Assembly (NCBI GenBank): GCA_023395555.1
Contig: JAEWYQ010000038.1
Coordinates: 56,280 to 120,279, forward strand
Direction: 5' to 3'
DNA: 64,000 nt
Origin: Bacillota bacterium
GTDB lineage: Bacteria; Bacillota; Clostridia; Lachnospirales; Lachnospiraceae
In this document: one piece after another, positions 1-6,530 of the stretch
Position numbering within the stretch: position 1 is the first letter of the stretch
How the letters are laid out: every line of letters starts with the position of its first letter
Translations under genes and position numbers: made by a program
Notes under the pieces: generated by a model
What the model was told of the DNA's origin: nothing
What the model saw: the letters and a program-made list of their open reading frames with translations, nothing else
Databases searched by the model: none

Positions 1-315
1 GGCAAAGCTGCCGTTGACCCAGACCCTGGCTTCATAATCCACACCTTCAAAATGTAAGAGCAGCCGTCTGCCGTCCCTTGCCTCCGCTTCAAACTCTCTT
101 TCATACCAGAGGATATTATGATGCCTCTCATCCTCAACTCCGCTTAAGGGGGTTTCATAGGTATAGGGAACCAGAATGGTCCTGCTTTCGGGGAATTGCC
201 GGTACCACTCTTCTCTCTCCCCTCTGTTGTCATCATCAAAAAGAAAATTCCATTCACCATTGAGATTCATCCAGCTCTTTCTTGCAAACTGGGGTCTTGG
301 GTATTGTGTCAGCAT
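1..315 (-). CDS. Glycoside hydrolase family 2 protein, N-terminal part (runs off the window)
   Basis: The minus-strand frame is open from an ATG at 315 to the window edge (105 codons) and opens MLTQYPRPQFARKSWMNLNG. It then gives LNGEWNF, a Pro-Tyr stretch, a WYEREF segment and the end of the visible part, HFEGVDYEARVWVNG. This is the typical sugar-binding jelly roll at the start of GH2 beta-galactosidases and beta-glucuronidases. An AAGGAG ribosome site lies 8 bases before the ATG. The catalytic barrel is outside the window, so the substrate cannot be named. It is transcribed away from the regulator and GH43-like gene at 651-3042, from a consensus promoter at 439-467, so the two units probably form one divergently controlled locus. 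Family assignment is firm and specificity unknown. Confidence 0.85.
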   Translation of the reverse strand, partial: MLTQYPRPQFARKSWMNLNGEWNFLFDDDNRGEREEWYRQFPESRTILVPYTYETPLSGVEDERHHNILWYEREFEAEARDGRRLLLHFEGVDYEARVWVNGSFA

Positions 316-353
316 TGTAATAGCTCCTTATTCTTCGACATTATAATTGTTTG

Positions 354-563
354 TACATAATAAATGTATTAATAAAACTCTAAGTTTATCTATTATTTAT
401 GTATTAATACTTTTATTTTTCTCAATATCTTTAGTCAAAGCATACTACAATACTTATTTTATGTCAATACTTTTGTTTAGTTTTTAGCAAATAATATTTT
501 TATATACATTTTTAATGTACAAAAATATTTCTTTCCCGATTTGCTTTCTACATTTTTATTGTA
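354..563. repeat. Three 15-bp pseudo-palindromes, consensus TACAT-N5-ATGTA (putative operators)
   Basis: TACATAATAAATGTA at 354-368, TACATTTTTAATGTA at 505-519 and TACATTTTTATTGTA at 549-563. The first lies in the leader of the divergent GH2 gene, the second lies between the two promoters and the third sits in the promoter spacer of the regulator gene. The surrounding DNA is very AT-rich, which raises the chance background. The placement relative to both promoters still suggests binding sites for the adjacent HTH regulator (inference). Confidence 0.5.
439..467 (-). promoter_or_regulatory. Sigma-A-type promoter for the GH2 gene
   Basis: On the minus strand TTGACA (462-467), a 17-base spacer and TATGCT (439-444). 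It drives the truncated GH2 gene through a leader of about 115 bases that contains one of the TACAT-N5-ATGTA elements. Confidence 0.7.
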
Positions 564-569
564 TATATA
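541..569 (+). promoter_or_regulatory. Promoter for the HTH regulator/GH43-like operon
   Basis: TTGCTT (541-546), 17 bases, TATATA (564-569). The predicted start of transcription near 576 lies after the first in-frame ATG at 570 and so favours translation from 651. A TACAT-N5-ATGTA-like element (549-563) fills the spacer, as expected for a repressor site. Confidence 0.5.
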
Positions 570-650
570 TTGCTTTTCCTTTTCTTTTATGTTAGGATGA
601 AATATAACCGATACAATATGACTTTAAGAAAGACGAGGGTTGTTCCATTT

Positions 651-1583
651 ATGAAAGATAGTCTGAAGCTTAACCTTAAGAATAAGGAAGAACTGGTCAA
701 TGTGGGGAAGGCTTTTTCCTCCGCCATCCGCATCGACATTCTGGAATTCCTCTCCGCGAAGCCCGCCATCATAACCGATGTAGCTTCCCATTTCAATATC
801 CCCCTCTCCAGTGCGGCTCTCCACATCCGAACCCTGGAGAACGCCGGGCTTATTTCCGTTCAGCCCATTCCCGGTTCAAAGGGAGCCCAGAAGCTCTGCG
901 GCGTTCTGGTCTCCAATGTGAATGCGGATATCTGTCCGGATCCGAACAGGAACGCACACTGTCTGTTCCGCGAGGACATGCCCATCGGCTGCTACCTTGA
1001 CTACCATGTATCCCCGCCCTGCGGTATTGTGTCCGATATCGCCGACCTGGGTGCGGAAGACAGCATCTGCGGGTTCTTCAGCACTGAGCGCTATAAGGCC
1101 CAGTTGATCTGGCTGACCTGCGGATATCTGGAATACCGTTTTTCCAATACTATCTTGAAATCCAACTCAGCCAACAAGATCCAGTTTACCTTTGAAATCT
1201 GCTCCGAAGCTCTGGGCTATAACCCCAACTGGCGTTCGGACGTCAGCATCTGGATGAACAACACGGAGATCGGCATTCTCCAATGCCCGGGGGATTACGG
1301 CGGCAGGAGAGGAAAGCTGAACCCCTACTGGTGGAGCGATACTTCCACCCAGTACGGTGATTTAAGAAAGATCTGGATTACGGAAAAGGGGTGTTTTATT
1401 GATGAGAAAAAGGTATCGGATCATACCATTTCTTCCCTCAGTCTCAACAGGAACAGTTTTATCTCCTTTAAAATCGGAGTAAAACCGGATGCCGAGTACC
1501 TGGGCGGAATGAATCTCTTCGGAGAAAAGTTCGGGGATTACCCTCAGAATATTGTAATGGAGGTATTTCATGAAGAACCCTAG
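651..1583 (+). CDS. Winged-helix (ArsR-like) transcriptional regulator with a large C-terminal domain
   Basis: The protein is 311 residues from the ATG at 651. That start has GAGGG 11 bases upstream and lies downstream of the predicted promoter; the upstream ATGs at 570, 597 and 618 have no ribosome site. Residues 10-80 form a winged helix of ArsR type: GKAFSSAIRIDILEFLS, then ITDVASHFNIPLSSAALHIR, then LENAGLI. The remaining 220 residues are a mostly beta domain with several cysteines (CGVL, CPDPN, AHCLF) that I do not recognise; it may sense a sugar. The stop overlaps the start of the GH43-like lipoprotein by 14 bases, so the two are translationally coupled. It probably controls that gene and the divergent GH2 gene through the repeated palindromes at 354-563 (inference). 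Confidence 0.75.
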   Translation: MKDSLKLNLKNKEELVNVGKAFSSAIRIDILEFLSAKPAIITDVASHFNIPLSSAALHIRTLENAGLISVQPIPGSKGAQKLCGVLVSNVNADICPDPNRNAHCLFREDMPIGCYLDYHVSPPCGIVSDIADLGAEDSICGFFSTERYKAQLIWLTCGYLEYRFSNTILKSNSANKIQFTFEICSEALGYNPNWRSDVSIWMNNTEIGILQCPGDYGGRRGKLNPYWWSDTSTQYGDLRKIWITEKGCFIDEKKVSDHTISSLSLNRNSFISFKIGVKPDAEYLGGMNLFGEKFGDYPQNIVMEVFHEEP

Positions 1584-3042
1584 AAAATTCGCCGCAGCCC
1601 TCCTTTGCTTCCTTACGGCTGGCGCCGTGTGCGCCGGCCTTGCAGGCTGCAGCAAAAAAGCCGTTCCCCAGACTCTGGAGGACGGCATCTATAAGATCGT
1701 CAACAAGGCCACAAATCGGGCCCTGAATATGCAGCTCAGCGGCATGGCGGACGGTGCCGCACTGTGGCAATACGGGGATACCGACAGCTTTGACGAGCTT
1801 TGGCGTGTTAAAAAAAACGAAAACGGCTACATAATACAGTCCCTCCTCACTCCAAGGAATCTATCCATCCGCAAGGCTTCCAAGGATGCAGGAGCCTTGG
1901 CAGAGGTGCGCATTCCCGGCGAGACACAGGATCAATCCCAGCTTTGGACTCTCCAGGAAACCAACGGATCCATTCAGATCATATCCTCCCTCTCCGGCTA
2001 TACACTGGGACTGGAAGAGAAGTCTCCAAAATCTTCCGTACCGGTCAAGCTGCTGGAATATACCGGGCAGGACTGTCAGCTCTGGAATTTCAAGAAGGTC
2101 TCTCTTACGGAAGACCTTCCTTACCTGCTGCCTTTAGAAGGAAGCCTCTTCCATTCCTCCTGCCCGGAAATCATCCGCTATGGGGATACCTACTACATGT
2201 TTATCATGGCACCCCATATCAGCATCAAAACCTCCAAGGATCTGATTCATTGGACCATCGCAGGCACGGTATTCGGGAATCAGGACCCCTCCTGGATGAA
2301 CAAGGAGGTTCCCGGCTATGGCATCTGGGCTCCCGGTGTGTACCAGATAAAGGATAAATACTATCTGTATTACTGCATTTCCACAGTAGGCAGCCAGAAT
2401 TCCGCCATCGGCATGGCCGTGAACACCACCCTGGATATGGATTCCCCGGATTACCGGTGGGAGGACAAGGGCGTCGTAATCCGCTCCTACACCGGAGACG
2501 ATTACAATTGTATCGACCCCAATATTATCACCGATGAAAACGGGGATGTGTTCCTTACCTTCGGTTCCTACTGGAATGGAATCTACCAGTGCCAGGTCGA
2601 CCCGGATACCGGTCTGCTTCTGGGAAGCAATCCCCAGTTCTACCATCTGGCCAAACGCTATGCCAATAACGGGGCCATCGAGGCGCCTTATATCATCAAG
2701 CACGGGGATTATTACTATCTTTTTACCGCTTTTAATCCCATGGATAAGAGTTATCACAACAGGGTAGGCCGTTCTTCCAGCGTACACGGCCCCTTTGTGG
2801 ACCGGACAGGCAAATCCATGCTGGAAGGCGGAGGCACCCCTGTCACCCAGGGTCTGTCCCAGCTGCTGATGCCGGGGCACGCCTCCGTATTCCAGGACGA
2901 GGATGGGCGGGACTATCTGGTCAGCGAGTATTTCCGCGAGAACAGCGCCAGCATCCTGCTCATCGGAACCATCCGCTGGGACGAGGAAGGCTGGCCCATC
3001 ACCGCCCTGACACCGGATGCGGTGCGCTTGCTGGCGGAGTAA
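1570..3042 (+). CDS. Lipoprotein with ricin-type beta-trefoil and GH43-like five-bladed propeller
   Basis: 490 residues. A lipoprotein signal ends in GLAGC with the lipidated Cys at 27, so it should sit on the outer face of the membrane. Residues about 37-176 form a ricin B-type lectin domain with repeated LW-type motifs (ALWQYG, QLWTLQ, QLWNFK). Residues about 190-490 look like a GH43 arabinanase/xylosidase-type propeller: GIWAPGVYQIKDKYYLYYC, CIDPNI with Asp316 (the usual pKa modulator) and IEAPYI with Glu371 (the usual acid). In the first blade, where GH43 normally has the general base in an Asp-Pro motif, this protein reads HSSCPEII, with Cys198 in place of Asp. It may therefore be an atypical enzyme or a binding protein. 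It is the second gene of a two-gene operon with the HTH regulator. Confidence 0.85.
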   Translation: MKNPRKFAAALLCFLTAGAVCAGLAGCSKKAVPQTLEDGIYKIVNKATNRALNMQLSGMADGAALWQYGDTDSFDELWRVKKNENGYIIQSLLTPRNLSIRKASKDAGALAEVRIPGETQDQSQLWTLQETNGSIQIISSLSGYTLGLEEKSPKSSVPVKLLEYTGQDCQLWNFKKVSLTEDLPYLLPLEGSLFHSSCPEIIRYGDTYYMFIMAPHISIKTSKDLIHWTIAGTVFGNQDPSWMNKEVPGYGIWAPGVYQIKDKYYLYYCISTVGSQNSAIGMAVNTTLDMDSPDYRWEDKGVVIRSYTGDDYNCIDPNIITDENGDVFLTFGSYWNGIYQCQVDPDTGLLLGSNPQFYHLAKRYANNGAIEAPYIIKHGDYYYLFTAFNPMDKSYHNRVGRSSSVHGPFVDRTGKSMLEGGGTPVTQGLSQLLMPGHASVFQDEDGRDYLVSEYFRENSASILLIGTIRWDEEGWPITALTPDAVRLLAE

Positions 3043-3066
3043 GATCCGTCTCATGCAAAAAGCGGC

Positions 3067-4179
3067 TTAGCCCCATACCTCCCTGGCAATTTCCCGTACC
3101 AGCTTCAATTTATCCCACTGCTCTTCTTCTGTCAGCTTATTTCCTTCTTCCGTGGAGGCAAATCCGCATTGCGGACTGAGGCACAGACGTTCCAATGGAA
3201 TGTAGCGCTCTGCCTCCCGGATGCGCTTAATAATATTCTCCTTCTCCTCCGGAACCGGGGATTTGGTGGTAATAAGGCCCAATACCACCTGTTTATCCTT
3301 GCTCACATGTTGCAGGGGCTCAAAACCGCCGGAACGGTCATCGTCAAATTCCAGATAAAAGGCATTTACATTTTCATTCGCAAAAAGATCCTTTGCTACC
3401 CGGTCATAGCCGCCCTGGCAGGCCCAGGTGGAATGGAAATTGCCCCGGCAGATATGGGAGTTGATTACCAGATCCCCGGGCTTGCCCTCTATGGCGAGGT
3501 TATTGACCCTGATCAGCAATTCAATCCGCTTCTGCAGGCCTTCCTCATCCGTTCCCAGAATGAAGCATGCATGGGGGTCCACGCATACGCCCCAGGTACA
3601 GTCATCAAACTGGATATTCCGGCAGCCCGCATCGTATAAATCCCGGATTACCTTCCTATAGCCCTTCGCAATGTCCAGAACCAGATCCTCTTCCTCAGGA
3701 TAGATGGCCTTTGTGCCCTCCAGGTTCTGGGGAATGAGCATCTGGAACAGGAACTGGGCCGGCGCCGGTATGGTCTGGCGCGCCCTTGTGTTCTCATTCT
3801 CGAATTGCTTTACAAATTTGAAATGCTCTACAAAGGGATGATTGTCCACCGATACCTTTCCTGTAAGGAAGGTATCATCGATTAAGGCATCCTCCCCGTG
3901 GAAAGGAATTCCGGATTTCGTCTTTTCATGTCCCACTCCGCCAAACGCCCACATAAAATCCAGATGCCAGGAGCTTCTTCTGAATTCTCCGTCCGTGATC
4001 ACCTGGTATCCGGCCGCTTTCTGCTTTGCAATCAGATCCGTGATCGCGGCATCCTCTGTTTTTTTCAGTTCTTCCGCCGTAATCCGGCCCTTTGCATACT
4101 CTTCCCTGGCCTGCTTCAGATTCTCCGGCCTTAAGAAGCTTCCTACGATATCCCATTTAAAAGGTGCATTTTTACTCAT
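3067..4179 (-). CDS. MetE C-terminal-like (cobalamin-independent) methyltransferase, YxjG/YxjH type
   Basis: 370 residues with an AGGAGG site before the ATG. It belongs to the short single-domain relatives of methionine synthase II, like Bacillus YxjG/YxjH, which are thought to methylate homocysteine or a related thiol. The opening WDIVGSFLRPENLKQAR, the DGEFRRSSW motif, FDDCTWG, INSHICRGNF and CLSPQCGFAS are visible; the last two supply His/Cys ligands of the catalytic zinc. Full-length MetE is about 750 residues, so this protein lacks the N-terminal half, as normal for the subfamily. It lies directly downstream of a LysR gene on the same strand but behind that gene's terminator. The methyl donor and exact acceptor cannot be told from sequence. 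Confidence 0.85.
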   Translation of the reverse strand: MSKNAPFKWDIVGSFLRPENLKQAREEYAKGRITAEELKKTEDAAITDLIAKQKAAGYQVITDGEFRRSSWHLDFMWAFGGVGHEKTKSGIPFHGEDALIDDTFLTGKVSVDNHPFVEHFKFVKQFENENTRARQTIPAPAQFLFQMLIPQNLEGTKAIYPEEEDLVLDIAKGYRKVIRDLYDAGCRNIQFDDCTWGVCVDPHACFILGTDEEGLQKRIELLIRVNNLAIEGKPGDLVINSHICRGNFHSTWACQGGYDRVAKDLFANENVNAFYLEFDDDRSGGFEPLQHVSKDKQVVLGLITTKSPVPEEKENIIKRIREAERYIPLERLCLSPQCGFASTEEGNKLTEEEQWDKLKLVREIAREVWG

Positions 4180-4230
4180 CCGCCCTACCTCCTGTTTTTT
4201 AATATAAGAAACATCTCTTTTGTTTTCTGT

Positions 4231-4263
4231 ATTATAGCTCTGTTTGGCAGAATTGAAAAATAT
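4231..4263 (-). promoter_or_regulatory. Probable promoter of the MetE-like gene with a small inverted repeat
   Basis: The minus strand shows TATAAT at 4231-4236 but only a poor -35. The inverted repeat TCTG-N5-CAGA lies just upstream of the -10. Weak -35 promoters with such a repeat are typical of LysR activation, and a LysR gene is adjacent. Confidence 0.4.
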
Positions 4264-4309
4264 AAAAAAACATGTATCTGATATAGTTTTAATCTATATC
4301 AGACACATG
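4264..4309 (-). terminator. Rho-independent terminator of the LysR gene
   Basis: A 16-bp near-perfect stem (4271-4286 with 4294-4309) has a short loop and seven T residues on the minus strand (4264-4270). The last codons and stop of the LysR gene lie inside the hairpin. Confidence 0.8.
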
Positions 4310-5197
4310 CTTTCTTAAAGCCTCCATATATGCCTTCCCGTACCGGCTGAGGGGCATTTCCTTCTGCTTTATGGTTCCAACACGGATATGCTCCTCCACC
4401 ATGAGGGGTCTCGCAATGATATTCTCCCCATTGAGCTCCCTGCTGATCACACCGGTGCTGACCGTATATCCGTTCAGCCCCACCGCCAGGTTAAAGAGCG
4501 TCGCCCTGTCTCTCACCTTGATATTCTTATTGCGGTCAATGGTGCTGAGTATTTCCTCTGAAAAATAAAAGGAATTATAATCTCCCTGTTCAAAAGACAG
4601 GTAAGGATATTTCTCCAGCTCCTCCAGCGTAATCCTCTCCCTGTCTGCCAGAGGGTGCTTTGAGCTGATGAATACATGGGGCTTCGCTACAAAGAGCTCC
4701 CCGAACTCCAGACCGTTCTGCTTGATTAGCTTTTGGATTATCTCCTCGTTTTTTGAAGAGGTGTACAATATCCCGACCTCACTCTTCAGCCTGCTCACGT
4801 CTTCGATAATCTCGTAGGTCTGAGTCTCCCGGAGAGTAAAATCATACTGGCTGCCCCCAAATTCACGGATCACATCCACAAAGGCATTCACCGCAAAGGA
4901 ATAATGCTGGGCCGAGACGGAGAACCTGGGACTCTGCTTTTTCCCATTCAGGAATCGTTCCTCAAGGAGATTCGCCTGCTCCAGAACCTGTCTGGCATAG
5001 GCCAGAAATTCATCTCCCGCATTAGAAACGGTGGTTCCTTTCTTCGTCCGGTTAAATATGGTGATCTGCATTTCATTCTCCAGTTCCCTGATTGCGCTGG
5101 TGAGGCTGGGCTGGGAGATAAACAGCTCCTTGGCCGCCTCACTGATGGTTCCCTTATCCGCAACGGTCACCGCATATTTTAACTGCTGTAATGTCAT
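4289..5197 (-). CDS. LysR family transcriptional regulator
   Basis: 302 residues. The N-terminal helix-turn-helix is clear: MTLQQLKYAVTVADKGTISE, then AAKELFISQPSLTSAIRELE and FNRTKKGTTVSNAG. The rest is the usual two-lobed effector domain, with signs of the CysB/CpsY-like group (KHPLADRERITLEEL, YLSFEQGD). The group often senses sulfur or amino-acid compounds. The gene sits 109 bases upstream of a MetE-like methyltransferase on the same strand, so control of methionine or sulfur metabolism is the best guess (inference from neighbourhood). It ends in its own terminator, so the two genes are probably separate units. Confidence 0.9.
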   Translation of the reverse strand: MTLQQLKYAVTVADKGTISEAAKELFISQPSLTSAIRELENEMQITIFNRTKKGTTVSNAGDEFLAYARQVLEQANLLEERFLNGKKQSPRFSVSAQHYSFAVNAFVDVIREFGGSQYDFTLRETQTYEIIEDVSRLKSEVGILYTSSKNEEIIQKLIKQNGLEFGELFVAKPHVFISSKHPLADRERITLEELEKYPYLSFEQGDYNSFYFSEEILSTIDRNKNIKVRDRATLFNLAVGLNGYTVSTGVISRELNGENIIARPLMVEEHIRVGTIKQKEMPLSRYGKAYMEALRKHVSDID

Positions 5198-5243
5198 CCG
5201 CTTCTCGATCTCCTTCTATACAGCTTTGACTTCCGCCGGATTC

Positions 5244-6242
5244 TCATATGGCCCTGACACTGTCCCGTTCCACGAATTCCGTACATACCTGTATCTTTGT
5301 TTTTATTCCGTCATTATTTTTAATCAGCTCTATCATTCTGCGGACTGCGAGACGGCCCATCTCCTGCTTCGGCACACGAAGGCTGGTGAGGCGCGGAGAA
5401 GATATCTCACAGAAGGGCAGATCATCAAAGCCGATGACCGAGACATCCTCCGGTACCCGGTAGCCCCTTTCCTCCAGTGCCTTCATCGCCCCCAGAGCGA
5501 TCATATCATTCTCGGCAAAATAGGCCGTGGGAAGCTCCGGCTTCCCTCCCAGATACTTCAGCATATCCTTGTAGGCGCCGTTCATGGTGGTATTGAGCTC
5601 CACACAGTACTTTGGATTGTATTCTATGTTCTGCTCCCGGAGCGCGGAACGGTACCCGGACTGCCGCTGCTGGAAGCCAAGGATACGGAAGCTTCCCTTC
5701 AGATAGCCGATCTTCTTATGTCCCTTGGAACACAGATAATTGATTGCCATTCTTACCGAATCCGCATTATTGATAATAACTCCGTTAAAATCCATGTCAA
5801 AGCTCCAGTAGTCCAGCAGAAGAATCGGACACTGGGCCGCCTTGTACAGCTTAAGCTCTTCCGGAGACAGCTCCGTACCAAGAAGGATAATCGCTGTTCC
5901 GGGTTCATTCATCATCTGCCTGGCCTGTTCCGCATAATCTGGATGCCGGATATCCAGATTCCCCATAGCCATCTCATATCCGGATTCACGGCATTCCTGC
6001 TCTATGCCGCTGATCAGGGACGGAAAAAACGGCGTATCATCAATGATCATTCCGTTCTTTTTATAGATCACCAGCCTTATCTTCGCTACAGAACTGCTGT
6101 CTATATATCCGACTTCCCTTGCTACCCGCAGTATTTCCTCTGCTGTTTTTGCATTCACACCTTTTTTTCCGTTTAAAGCGTTGGATATTGTAGCCGCAGA
6201 AAATCCGGTAATATCACTGATCTGCTTAATCCCTGTCTTCAA
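5244..6242 (-). CDS. LacI family transcriptional regulator
   Basis: 332 residues. The N-terminal DNA-binding part reads IKQISDITGFSAATISNALN followed by GKKGVNAKTAEEI and the hinge region. A periplasmic-binding-protein-like sugar-sensing domain follows (FFPSLISGIEQECRESGYE, ILLGTELSPEE, VIGFDDLPFCEISSPRLTS). It is preceded by its own promoter at 6312-6339 and followed after 46 bases by the LysR gene on the same strand. No transport or hydrolase gene is directly linked to it, so its sugar and targets are unknown; it may act on a distant operon. Confidence 0.9.
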   Translation of the reverse strand: MKTGIKQISDITGFSAATISNALNGKKGVNAKTAEEILRVAREVGYIDSSSVAKIRLVIYKKNGMIIDDTPFFPSLISGIEQECRESGYEMAMGNLDIRHPDYAEQARQMMNEPGTAIILLGTELSPEELKLYKAAQCPILLLDYWSFDMDFNGVIINNADSVRMAINYLCSKGHKKIGYLKGSFRILGFQQRQSGYRSALREQNIEYNPKYCVELNTTMNGAYKDMLKYLGGKPELPTAYFAENDMIALGAMKALEERGYRVPEDVSVIGFDDLPFCEISSPRLTSLRVPKQEMGRLAVRRMIELIKNNDGIKTKIQVCTEFVERDSVRAI

Positions 6243-6311
6243 TCACTCACGTCCCATCTGTTTTTAATTCATAAATTTGGCCCCATCCCGTACCAAATCA
6301 ATATAAATATT

Positions 6312-6339
6312 ATTATAAATTATTTATATAAAATATCAA
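6312..6339 (-). promoter_or_regulatory. Promoter of the LacI gene
   Basis: Minus strand TTGATA (6334-6339), 16-base spacer, TATAAT (6312-6317), within a strongly AT-rich stretch. In the leader, TTTGG and CCAAA arms could form a small hairpin. The rest of the 6243-6530 gap holds only the terminator at 6436-6472. Confidence 0.6.
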
Positions 6340-6435
6340 GTAAATATTTTGCCAATATATCAGATTATGTATTATTTATTACAGTTCAGAGCACCTCGCT
6401 TAACTAACTGACATTGGTTCAGAGGGGCGTTAGAA

Positions 6436-6472
6436 CAAAAATCAAGACCACCAGTTCAGCCGATGGTCTTGA
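6436..6472 (-). terminator. Rho-independent terminator of the P-type ATPase gene
   Basis: A perfect 9-bp stem TCAAGACCA/TGGTCTTGA (6442-6450 with 6464-6472) is followed on the minus strand by a T-rich run. It lies about 60 bases after the ATPase stop codon. Confidence 0.75.
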
Positions 6473-6530
6473 CTTAAGTTTTTATCTGAAAATTACAGGA
6501 AAAGAATCTCCGGTTTTGGGTCTGAAGAAA

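Noticed and set aside
2134..3054. 306-codon minus-strand frame opposite the GH43-like gene
   Set aside because: No ribosome site, no recognisable motif, and fully antisense to a clear propeller domain; a shadow frame.
4180..4263. S-box (SAM) riboswitch upstream of the MetE-like gene
   Set aside because: The gap is too short and lacks the conserved aptamer core, although Bacillus yxjG/yxjH genes have one.
5031..6176. 381-codon plus-strand frame opposite the LysR and LacI genes
   Set aside because: Spans two well-defined regulator genes on the other strand and has no family features.
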